Shown here: positions 31,928-42,080 of the stretch, in pieces
Layout of the letters: each line of letters starts with the position of its first letter
Numbering within the stretch: position 1 is the stretch's first letter
NCBI GenBank assembly: GCA_948470475.1
Contig: OX419344.1
Span: 19,259,725-19,323,724 of the forward strand
Source of the DNA: Galaxea fascicularis
Taxonomy: Eukaryota > Cnidaria > Anthozoa > Scleractinia > Euphylliidae
Reading direction: 5' to 3'
DNA: 64,000 bases
Position numbers and translations under genes: made by a program
The notes under the pieces: model-generated
Databases searched by the model: none
What the model was told of the DNA's origin: nothing
The model's input: the letters and a program-made list of their open reading frames with translations, nothing else

Positions 31928-34900
31928 CTGTGACCAACACAAAAGAGGGTTCTCGCATTAAATTGTGTTAACGCACGCGCATACGCCGGCCAACATTGCT
32001 GGCTCACAACATCCCACATTGTTGCGCCCAACATGTTTGAACAAGTGCCGGCAACACACTCAAGATCCTGCTTCATAGTCTTCATTTGAATAGCCACACT
32101 TTACGATTTTATATACAGACTTACAAATAAGAACCATTTTGTACATCATAATATAAACTGCATCACAAGAAAGTACTGTTCAATAGTTTTCATTTGAAGG
32201 GTCGAATTTCGGAATTAACAACGGAATGAAGAGTCAGAAGCACTTTATAGAGAACGATTACTGCTGTAAAAGAAGATAACTCTTAAATTTAGCTAAATTT
32301 GAACGGAAATGTTGGGGTATGCTCTACAAAACAAGGACTCTTCGCAAAATCTGAGGAAAAGTTTGTCTAGCCTTGATTGCTTCTTTTTTGATACAAATTT
32401 CAAACCTGATCAAGCGTTAAGTGGACAGTTTCCCATAAGTTACATACAGTAATTAGTATAGGAAATCGCATGACTTCAAGTAAAATTCATGATTAATAGG
32501 TAGGAGTGATTTTCAAAGTTCTCAAAATTGCACGAGCCTTTAGCCGTGCAATTTGAGAACTTTCAAAATCATGAGTACCTGTCAACCACGAATTGTGCGA
32601 GAAGGTCGCGCGATTTTTTATTAGTTCGCTCAACAAAACTACGAATTGTATGACGTCCCGCAACTTGTAAATTATCGCTTATTTTAATAAATTAGTGCGA
32701 CAAATCATTCCAGAGAATGGCAACTTCAGTTTTTGTGCCCTTACGTCCAGTTTTACCCATCAAAACGTTCAAATTTGCGACCTTTGGTTCTTCTCAGGCG
32801 CCGTTGCCGTGGACACTTAATAGATACTCCTCTGAAGTATTATTTGGGATTAATTTTACTGCTTTCGGCCGATCAAAATTGAGTAATTTTGTTGAGTGTA
32901 CTATAACAATCGAAATCCTGATCCTAGTAGTGTACAGTACGTTTTTCTGAGCATGAAACTACAATCCTGGCCAAAAGGATTTGGAACACTTTTAATCTCA
33001 AGCTTCCGTCGCCTTTTTATGTGGAAATTGTAAGTAACCAACAGTTTACGCTTATATAGATAGCCTTCGAAAGATCTTTCCCTTCCCCATCGCCCCCGAA
33101 CAATAGCCCTTAGACTGTTGACAATTAGTAATACAACATGGTCCAGGGGGAGGGGACGCAAATTAAATTGCCGTTTTTATGGGGAAAAAAATTGAAAAAG
33201 AGTACCAAATGTTAAGGCCAGGATTGTGGTTTAATGACCCAGTTCCCGCGAAGCTTCTGTAGCTTAGTGGTGGAGCATTCTATCTAGTGATCGGAAGGTT
33301 TAAGTTCAAACTCCTGCTGGGAATACTGTGTGACAATATTGAAGAATTCACAACAAATTCAACATTTGACATAGTCTGGTAAGAATATTTGACCATTTCA
33401 TACACTTAACACTAGCTTACCAAAACGTTTCCAGGTTTGAGGTCCTCGTAGGTATAGTTGATATTATGTATGGCCTTCAACCCTTCAGCTACATCCACTG
33501 CGATGTTCATCCTAACAAGCAGCGGTAATCCCTCTTGGAGTGCGCGCAGCAGTCCCCATTCCGCTTTCTCCATGACGACGTGCAACACATCGGGTTCATG
33601 GAAAACCCAGCCAAACAGGCGTAAAAGGTTTCGATGAGAGCCTTGTAGCTTCTGAATCATGTCCCTGAAAGAATAAACAAAGCATCGTGAACTAGATCAA
33701 CGAACAGAACAAACATTCAGTCTGGCCTGGAATCATCGAGCGGTCTATTTTATCCTGCCATGACTTGGCTATTTGTCTCTAAAGTGTTGGCTGATAATCG
33801 TATTTAAAGCAATGACTAATCCGGAGTACTGCTACTCCCTGATAATATTGACATGCAACTTACATCATGTTGACTAAATCCACTGCAGTCTGGTTCCAAA
33901 TTGCCACTCCCAAGTCACTTTTCTTAAGCACCTTCACAGCGCACTGTCCATTGGGCGAGAGCTTGCACCAACGCTCGCTGACGCAGTAATAGATGGCTCC
34001 ATGCCGGGTGTCAGCAATCCATGAACCGAGCTCCACGGGTCCTCGGTTCTGCATGTTTTGCAACGCCATTCCTTCAACAGCAAGCGTACGAATCTGGGGT
34101 GTAAAGTCGACACGGAATTGTTCAAGCTGAGAAGCTATCCGACAATTGGCGAAGTCTGTTTGCAAGGATTGCAAAGAAGACATGAGATCTCCAAATGCTT
34201 GGTGCATGCTCTCAAGACACGACAAGCAGGCTTCGTGAACACAATTCGCAACGCGCCTCTCGTCTATTGTTCCTAAAAGAGATTCCACGATGGCTCTTCG
34301 AGTGGCTTTGTTGCGCACATCTCTTTTCTCGAACGCTGACAACCGTTTTGAACTGAGGGGTCCCGAGATCTCCCGCCTGAGCGCAATATGAACGGCCTCC
34401 TTGATGGAGTCAAGAAGTCCATTTAAAACAATTTGAAGTAGTTCATTGGTCTCTGCTTTCACAGCCAGGAACTGGATGTCATAGCTTTGTTCCAAAATTC
34501 GTGAAACAATCGGATGGCCAAGGTCTTCGTTAAAGTCAATGATGGCCTTGGTGAGGTCATTGACCAACTCTTGCATCGCTGCTTCGACGCAAATGGCGAG
34601 GGAGCTGCACGTTCTCTCTAGGATGCTACCTTTCATATCACCAAGGAAACGGTCCAAAACAAAGTCAAAGTTGAGCAACCTTGCAAGTTCGTCTCGAGGA
34701 AGGTCAAGGTCGGCCTTTAACATTGTCTGAGCATCTCGTCGAAGATCTCGCTGATTAACAGGTGTGTAAACTTCAGCTTCGTGTATAAACTCCGTCTTAA
34801 GACACTGTATATTCTCCACGATTTTCGTTTTGGACTCTTCCGAGGCGAACGTTAGCTCTGTCAGTGATTCAAACATTTTAACCTCAACGTCATAACCCTT

Positions 34901-35243
34901 TTTAATCAGCTCAGGCAGGACACAAGCCCTCTGTGTGACTAAAGTTCTCTGCACTTGAACGACGTTAACAAAACTTTCCTGCAAAACTAAAAGCTTTTGC
35001 ACGACTCGTCTGGTTTGTTTCTTCATGACTGCTCCAAGAAGACGCTTCAGACTGTCTTCAAACTGTTGAAATCTTTTTGTCGCCTCTGATGGCGCCTTTT
35101 TTATCCTCTCTTCGCGAACCTCTTTGGCAGAAATCGCATGAAATAAACATATCTTCCAAGAATCACCGACGAGAAGCTTTTTTTTCGTCAGTTGATTGAA
35201 CACTTTCTCTCCTTTGCTGACTGTTTGACTTTCATTTTCGCTG

Positions 35244-35285
<42 letters not shown>

Positions 35286-36989
35286 CCATCTTCTTCGTCG
35301 CCGTCTTTGTCTTTGTTATATTCTTGTGCCTGTTTCGTGATGTCTACCTTGTTGCAGACATACATGATTGGAGATTGAGGAAATTTGTTCTTCAAAACCT
35401 CAAGCGTTTGCAGGTCCTTGAATTCAATAAAGATAACACTTATTAACACCTCGATTTCATATAGAACTCACACAAGGTTAATCTCGCATAACTGATTCAA
35501 CATTACCCCACCAACAGGGTTCTTTGTTGTATCTGTACACTAAACGGTTATCTGAAGGACAATTCTGGCCTAGACAGCTGACAGACCCAGTTTGGATGGT
35601 TAGGTAGGTGCGCGAAAAATCCAAAACCTGAAGTCAGGGAGCCGAGGGGGACTAGGGGAGAAATGGCTCTCCCCAGTCTCTTCTCACTCTCCTCGCTTCA
35701 GTTGATGTCTTGTGTTGCTCGACTATCCAGAGCTTCATGCATTCACAAAAACGACCTGGTAATCTTTCAATAAGTTTCCGCATTTGTGATCGCCCCCCTT
35801 AGCCTTGTAATCTGAGTTTAATATTATGAAAGAGATCTGTGTACGAGACTAGGCCGGCTTTATACGCCGCGCAATTTTCGCTTCCTAAACACGGAAACTG
35901 ATTACAATTATTAATGGTAGAAAGTGGCCATTGAAACCGAAACTGTGAACGGTCAGATGACATTTGTTTATCAAGTTCCTTTTTTCTTTTTCGGCCTAAG
36001 AATTTTAGCACAGTGAGTCAGCTTCTCTTTCAGCTTCCTTGCCATAAAAAAGACAATGAGCAACCCCCATCTTCTTCCAAAAGCAATTACAACATAAGAA
36101 GACCCACGCTTGATAAGAACAGTACATTAGTCTACAAAATTAAATCCTAGACCCCCTTTATACTGAAAACTGGCGAAAAGTATCTAAAGGAAGTGTCCCA
36201 AAATTTTCAGATTTCGGGCCATGGTCATTCCAAGTCCCCCCCCCCCCCCCCCCCTCCCCCGAACAATTTGTTAGACTTCCTGAAGTAAACGATATGCAAA
36301 ATGCAAAACATGAAATAAGCATGCTACGGACTCACACTTACCGCAGGTCTTAGATTGTCGTTGCCATCGATAACATACACAAATAGCGGTACCGTTCCGT
36401 TCTCTAGAAAGCTATCCAAAACTTTGTCCAAAACCTCTGATTCGCCCTTCCCTGGGGAGTCAATCAGCTCGATTCCACTAAACAGCAATTGATGATTTAA
36501 CCCCACTTCCACAGTCGCATTCAACTTATTCTCATCTTCTCTGTCCTGATCGGAGACCACTATGAGCGTTTCAGGCAGTCTTCTGGTCCTTTCAAGCGGC
36601 TCTGTTTTGATCTCCTTACCATTCGATCCCACAAGAGTCGCGTACGGTGTCTCAGCATACTTGATCCTCACGATTCGTGCAGTGCAAGGAGTTTCGTGCA
36701 CGGGTAACGAACCCTGCCGAAGAAGCTCATTAATAATCGAGCTCTTTCCACAGTTTCTTTCGCCGATGAAGAAGACAGAAGGACTCTTTTGAAGCTCTCT
36801 TTGTACCTCGTCCAACTGGTTGAAAGGAATCACTGTCTGGGTCTCCTGATCTTGCGCTTCGCAATCAATGTCGATGTTCTTCACGATCTCTTCGAAACAA
36901 TTCGACGTCCTTTTGAACAACGATGTCGTTTGTTCACTGTAACATTTGAATTCCGCGATGGCGTCTTGCAAAGACCTACTGCAAGACAT
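31532..36989 (-). CDS. DSTYK-like: Gene C: DSTYK-like GTPase with pseudokinase domain
   Basis: A complete gene of 946 residues: exons 36989-36342, 35416-33864, 33664-33421 and 31927-31532, phases 0, 2, 0. The start is an ATG with A at -3 (CAAAATGTCT). The G domain is complete: GERNCGKSS, DSPG, CNKVD and SAK as G5. A microsatellite-coded run of aspartates follows G4. The kinase domain keeps the Lys (CAVKVL), but helix-C Glu is Asp, the glycine loop is lost, HRD is YED and DFG is gone (AKINLAKAE). SPEM, VYAFGMLLW and PERLSTMNDACWDLMSKCW remain. A predicted pseudokinase with an active-looking GTPase. Its G domain lies in one exon, where genes A and B use two. Confidence 0.88.
31985..32062. repeat. 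MITE fragment, family R2
   Basis: It contains CCGGCCAACATTGCTGG, CCACATTGTTGCGCCCAACATG and GTGCCGGCAACACAC, related to 19861-19985 and 20685-20802. It lies in the last intron of gene C. Confidence 0.4.
32511..32577. repeat. Inverted repeat hairpin
   Basis: TTCTCAAAATTGCACGAGCC and GCCGTGCAATTTGAGAA pair around a short loop; TTTTCAAAG and CTTTCAAAA extend the stem. Probably the centre of a MITE in the last intron of gene C. Confidence 0.6.
33249..33325 (+). repeat. tRNA-like SINE head
   Basis: TGTAGCTTAGTGGTGGAGC resembles an A box and AAGTTCAAACTCC a B box, at tRNA spacing. The acceptor and T stems do not pair well, so a decayed tRNA-derived SINE is more likely than a tRNA gene. Confidence 0.45.
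33421..33664 (-). CDS. DSTYK-like: Gene C exon 3 (pseudokinase hinge and catalytic loop)
   Basis: The acceptor is TTATTCTTTCAG, joining AT|G. It encodes NLLRLFGWVFHEPDVLHVV and the loop TYEDLKPGNVL, where HRD is YED but the Asp, Lys and Asn remain. The donor is TTTTG|GTAAGC. Confidence 0.88.
33864..35416 (-). CDS. DSTYK-like: Gene C exon 2 (G4/G5, poly-Asp, helical region, N-lobe)
   Basis: It starts after TTATTGAATTCAAG with DLQTLEVLKNKFPQSPIMYV and CNKVD. The poly-Asp tract is coded by a run of CAT on the plus strand (about 35249-35285). HAISAKEVREERIKK follows, then the helical domain and the kinase N-lobe (CAVKVLKK). The donor is ACATGAT|GTAAGT, phase 2. Confidence 0.9.
35249..35285 (+). 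repeat. CAT microsatellite inside gene C coding sequence
   Basis: About twelve CAT units (read as Asp codons on the minus strand) sit within exon 2 of gene C, in the acidic linker after the G4 motif. The frame is kept. Confidence 0.9.
36342..36989 (-). CDS. DSTYK-like: Gene C exon 1 (start codon, G1-G3 of GTPase domain)
   Basis: It runs from MSCSRSLQDAIAEF to NDNLRPA and the donor CCTGCG|GTAAGT (216 codons, phase 0). It contains VFFIGERNCGKSSIINELL, CTARIVRIKYAE, ATVEVGLNHQLL, LIDSPGKGES and VYVIDGNDNL. The intron that splits genes A and B between G2 and G3 is absent. Confidence 0.9.
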
Positions 36990-37154
36990 TTTGCATAAGT
37001 TCAAAGTCAACGCTTTGCAATCATTTTACTTCCTTGATGTGAAGAGTCCAAGCTTTCTCGTGATTTCTGGGAATTTTCCCATCACAATTATTGTTTGTCT
37101 GAAATACAATACCAAGGACTGGACTTTAAGTAAAAAGAAGAAACGGAACGTGTC

Positions 37155-37255
37155 CCTTGAAAGTGACCAGAGCCTACTTTCTCCTTACATTGTTACCATT
37201 TCAGTTAATACACAGGTTATGAGAATAAAGGAAATGATCATTAACCATGAAATGT
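37155..37255 (+). repeat. Dispersed repeat family R4, copy 1
   Basis: It reads GTGACCAGAGCCTACTTTCT, then GAGAATAAAGGAAATGATCA. Related pieces lie at 51395-51480 and 56375-56410, both inside ATP6AP2 introns. Confidence 0.45.
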
Positions 37256-37819
37256 CTTGATGTTTAACCAAATTCTCTAAACTAGTAGTGTAACAAATAT
37301 GTGAAGACCAGAGAGAGAGTTTGCATGTTGATGCCAGGGCTTCATGATAAAAATTGATTTTCTTTTCTTCATTTTCTGGTTGATGTTGGCACAATTTTTA
37401 TTTGATGTTTGACATAAACTAGTATCAAATCACGATAAATTAACGAATACCTTGGAGTGAGTTTACAAGCCCAAGCCCAAAATTTTAAACGTGACTTTTA
37501 AATAGTTACGCTTTGTCCAAAACCTTCCTTTTTGTTAATTTTGTTCCGAGTTAAGGTCACCACAAAATGACGGATTTTAGTCTTGCAAACCGTTTTGTTT
37601 TCGTGTTTTCGCTGGTATCATAAAGTCAGAAGTTCATGTTGTTGCGACTTTTCCGACTTTTTTGCAATTCACGTTGAAAAACGGTTTGTGTTTGAATTAA
37701 TGTATTTATTTTTTTTTTTATTTTGACAGCCACGTGTTTCGAGACATGTTTGTTTAAATCCTTTCCATAAATTTGTAAAATTTGGGCCATTTTACTGCCG
37801 TAGTAGTAATACTGCAATT

Positions 37820-37925
37820 CTCATCATCCTGCAAACATGGCGGTTCACCTACAGCTTTGGATGTGAAAGTGTTCTCCTTTCCAGGCGGTAACTGGTAAAC
37901 TTTACCGCGTGTAATATCACTTATT
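37820..37925 (-). pseudogene. Xanthine dehydrogenase/aldehyde oxidase-like scrap
   Basis: The minus-strand frame reads GKVYQLPPGKENTFTSKAVG followed by EPP. SKAVGEPP is a strongly conserved C-terminal motif of molybdenum hydroxylases (XDH/AOX). The residues usually following (LFLAAS) are not kept and no further domain was found around it, so it looks like an isolated gene relic or one exon of a broken copy. Confidence 0.45.
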
Positions 37926-38589
37926 ACCCCCTGAAGTTGACCAGAATGGATCAAATTTCGATTCTATGTAGTCTACTTATACATAATAAACCGATGGCCG
38001 CGATTGCTATACTGGATTGAAAACCCCTTCTACCCGTTGTGCTGAAAACAAGGGACAACACTGGATGTGCATCCACTCGTTTTACTCAAAAAATCAAAAT
38101 ATTTGGCCTTGTAGGTCTTGCAGGAAAGGATGGACCATTAGAAAAATGATGGGTGAGGGGGTGGGGGATTTTGACCCATTTGTCTTGCCGCGAGTGTATG
38201 ACTTTTCTTCCCTTTGTACGATTTTTCTTCTTGCCCTTTTTCCTTGCATGTATTTGTCTTTACATAAACAGTTATTTTTCATTCTGCTGTGCCTGGCAGT
38301 GACGTCACTTATATTTCTTCACCAAAATCCCGACTGGGGACTGGAATCTATTAAAATTCTACGACTTAGATACGAGTTATCTTCTGCTGAAAACATAACT
38401 TAAAGGAAAACTATTCTTGCATCCTTCAGTTTTACACTTCGGACGAATAAATGTTCTTTGTCCTCTCAGATAGTAGCTTGGTTGGTATTAACTGGAAAGT
38501 AGTTTGTGAAGACTGTGAGGTTGGTTTGCACATATTTCATCGAACAACTTTGCCGCAATTGCCTCTCTTCTATCATACAGTGTTAAAAG

Positions 38590-39260
38590 TCCAGACAGCT
38601 CTAGAGCCTTAGCATACGATAACTAGGGGTAAATAACCTTCATAGCGTGTTTTTGAAGTCTTTTTAGGTCTTCGCTTAGATAACTTGGTAAGGCGCGATG
38701 AAAGACTGGGCTGCCGTACTCCAGAATAGAGCGAATGCATGTAATGTAAAATAGAAGAAGCTCTCTTGTGGCAACATGCGATTTCTTAAGCTGTCTTTGA
38801 AATATAATCTTGCTGAGACCTTTCTAACTAGTTCTGACACATGGGTATTCCATTTTAAATCACTGCTAATATTGAGTCCTAATACTTTCACACTGTTCAC
38901 AGTCTCGAGAGTCTGACGGTTAACCCAGACAGGGTCAAATTCTGGTGCGGTTTTTGCGAAACTAATCCTACGCCCTTTGCATTTTCTTTCGTTTAACTGA
39001 AAATCGTCACCCTTGCTTGGATGCGAGGTCGTCTACCGTTTGCTGAATACAGCTCTCTTGGCCTATACCTATCACCTCAGAGATTGTGGTATTATCCACA
39101 TATTTCCCCATATCTGCCTCTCCTGCATTCAGATCATTAATCATTGTTAAGAGTAGCCACAGCCCTAGCTCTGTCCCCTGTGGAACACCGGCCGGAATGT
39201 AACACCATTCGGAGAAGCAATCATGGGCTAGTTTAACTCTCTGTATGTGGTTCGGAATAT
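38590..39260 (-). mobile_element. LINE reverse transcriptase fragment
   Basis: The minus strand encodes GVPQGTELGLWLLLTMINDL at about 39190-39131, then GKYVDNTTISE at about 39110-39078, where the second catalytic Asp of YVDD is Asn. Downstream are LNERKCKGRR and VKVLGLNISSDLKWNTHVSE (to about 38830). Frame changes are present. The motifs fit CR1/L2-type LINEs. Confidence 0.7.
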
Positions 39261-40215
39261 CACGATCTGCTATTTGCTATTTTCTCCACCCCTCCCCCAT
39301 CACTTTTCTAATGGTCCGTCGCGTCCCTAAGGAGAGACCCGTCCCCTCATCACTCCCAACTTAGCCCTCAGTAGACACTCCTTGATCCACAACTCACAAT
39401 ACGACGTCTTACTGCAGCAACTTACACGTCCACAGAAACATCATTTTTGGAAGTGGAGACGAAGAGATTATACTCAAGTAAACCTCGTGGGCGGGCGCGA
39501 AAATTGCCTCTCCCGCGCGCATCCGCGTGTTTCGCATCACAAAAAAGGGAATACTTGTCGTCTAGCCTAGACACTGTACGAGTTCAAATTAAATTCTGAT
39601 TTGTCATGAACCAATTTAAAGCACCACTAGCACCCACACCAGACTCCCTTATAAGAGAGCCGGCTATTGTTTGAGTTGGCCAGTGAGAGTGCAGAATGTG
39701 ATTTGAAATGGTTGGAGTCTGCAGTGGAGGTGTCCGCTGAAACTACTTCAGGCCTGGCTCCAGGGGTACTTTTCTAAAACTCAGCCGGGGGAAAGCTAAG
39801 TACGCAACACTTGAAGATGTATCCTTCTTAGTGCAATAACAAAGCAATGGGGCATTTTACAAGTGCCGGTCATAAACTAAACCAAAGTTATTACTCTGTT
39901 GATCAATCACGTAAACATCGCAATTAATCAATTAGAATTCGCAGTAAACACATGGAAGCGATAATTGGAGCGGGAAAATGGGAGCGAAAACACTACGAGT
40001 GTGTTTGGAAATTTGGTTCCAGTTGGATGAAAGAGTGACGCGAGTTTTCCCAGCCAATCACAACTCGAAATAAATCAAAAGCCAAAACAAACGTGGATTA
40101 CGTTTTATGGCTAACTGGAAGCCGCTTTTACAGAAACGTAGACTGGGACATTCAGTGTTTTATACAAACAACTCAAACAATGAACTGTAAAAGCTTATTT
40201 GTTATCACAATCACT

Positions 40216-42080
40216 TTACATCAGCAGCAACATAAGAAAGCTTCCAAGCATGTACTGGCCCCTGATGATTGTAATCCTAGATGTTCCTGACAATTCAGAA
40301 ACCTTAGGGCCGTCTCCCTTATTACAAAGATCTTCCTCACAACAAGATCCGCACACAGCTTCTCCATCTGCAGTAGGTTCTGCACATCCCTCCTTGCAAG
40401 TTTTAGCCATCATACAGCCTCGTCTGAAGGTAGTCACAGAGCCGTCCTTACGAATCGTCTTCACAATCTCGCAGCTATCCTCAAGAACGCTACAGGTAGT
40501 GACCCGGTTATTACCCAATGAGGATGCATTTGCGATTGCGCAGTATTTGAGAGCATCGGGATTATCTTCTCGTACGCAGCTGTAACATCGTAGAGAAAAC
40601 ACTGAAAGGAAAAAAAATTAAACGTAACTTTAATGAAAGGTTTTCCGTTTTCTGAATGGGAAGTTAAGCATTGCGGGGTGGCTATAAGCTAACGTAATTA
40701 AGGACTTATCGAGATCAATGTTTTCCAAGGTGAAACGAGCAAGTAACTCGATAATTACAACCATTGTCTTCATCATCGTCTCATTATCATCATCATCATC
40801 ATCATCGTCATCGTTATCGTTATCGTTATCGTTATCGTCATCGTCATCGTCATCGTCTTTGTTATCGTCGTCGTTATCGTCATCGTCATCGTCATAGTCA
40901 TCGTTATCGTCATTGTCATCGTCGTCGTCGTCATCGTCGTTGTCATCGTCGTCGTCGTTGTTGTCATCATCATCATCATCATCATCCTCAGTCTCATCCT
41001 CGGCCTCATCATGATCCTTACTAGCAGCATGTACAGTTATCATAATGATATCGATCCTAATTTATGAAACGTGAGTATAAGGCTTTTGAAATTAGGAGTG
41101 GTGGAAAGTTAATTGGCATTTCATCGCGAAAAGATGAGAGACAGAAGCGGAAAGTAAGACAATACATTAAATACGATGGGCGCAGTTTAATCCTTTCAAC
41201 GAGCACATCCTATATGTTTTCAATACAACTTTATTGAAAAATTAAAGATGATTAGTGAAGATTAGTCTACTGGCAAAATATTTTTCGTTATTGTAAGCAA
41301 TTGCTGGGAATTTTCAAATTACAAAGCAACCCCGGGCACACCGACAGATACAACAGAGATTACTGACGCTGAAGGAACAGGGAAGCAAAGCATTATTTTA
41401 ACCTAAACTCCGCGAAGTGATAATACCCGAAACCTCGTTAGGTCGTTGCTTAGCGAAATTGTATATAATACGCTATATTGAATGAAAATTGTACCACATG
41501 ATGTTTCGCAAACTAGATAATCAAGCCCGCATTTCAGTCCTTAATTCCTCAAAAGACTTTCTTTCTTCGGCGAATGTAGCGCGACGACTATTCCAAACCT
41601 TTCACCAATTTGTTGCCAATTTGTCTGGTAGTAGAATCTCGGGTAAGGGTAAACCATATTTCTTCTTCATAACGTATAATTCTAGGAAACATCTTGTCTC
41701 AGTACAAAATGCAGCAATGCATAGATGCTGTCGGGTGTCTTAAAGTCAATATACGCCAGTATTTACTTTAAAAATGTAGTCACCTCTGCCACCATACTTA
41801 AAAACATTATGTCACATAAAAACAAAACCCTTTTTTGGTCCTTCGAACGAGATCCTTTCGATTCAACTGTATTAGAGCGTACTTTCAAGGTTAGTAAGGC
41901 CATGCTTTTTCTATATCGAGAACACGCCGCGTATTGAAGCATTGTTCGATTTTGCGCTTTACATATTACAAATTATTGATTCCGATTCGCTAGAAGTCAA
42001 ATCATAAAATAAAGAGATATAAAACCTGCAGTCAGACATGATGCAAATATCAGCAATGTGGCAGGCAATACTGTGGCCAT
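40216..42080 (-). CDS. Ly6/uPAR-type (LU domain) GPI-anchored protein
   Basis: Two coding exons, 42080-42026 and 40601-40216, join in phase 1 and give 146 residues. Exon 1 encodes a signal peptide (MATVLPATLLIFASCLTA) and ends GCAG|GTTTT; exon 2 opens after TTTTCCTTTCAG. The mature part begins near LRCYSC and has the cysteine-rich LU pattern, ending in CCEEDLCN, the family's closing motif. The hydrophobic C-terminal tail (MLGSFLMLLLM) after a small-residue stretch suggests cleavage for a GPI anchor, so a cell-surface location is expected. The ligand is unknown. This fold covers CD59-like, Ly6 and secreted three-finger proteins; the GPI tail favours a membrane-bound member. Confidence 0.85.
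40775..40985. repeat. Compound trinucleotide repeat (CAT/CGT/CGTTAT)
   Basis: About 210 bp of CAT, CGT and TAT triplets lie in the intron of the LU-domain gene, 175 bp upstream of exon 2 on the gene strand. Long Asp-rich or His-rich frames through it are artefacts of the repeat. Confidence 0.9.

Noticed and set aside
40630..41043. Asp-rich and His/Arg-rich frames across the trinucleotide tract
   Set aside because: They are translations of a CAT/CGT microsatellite in an intron.
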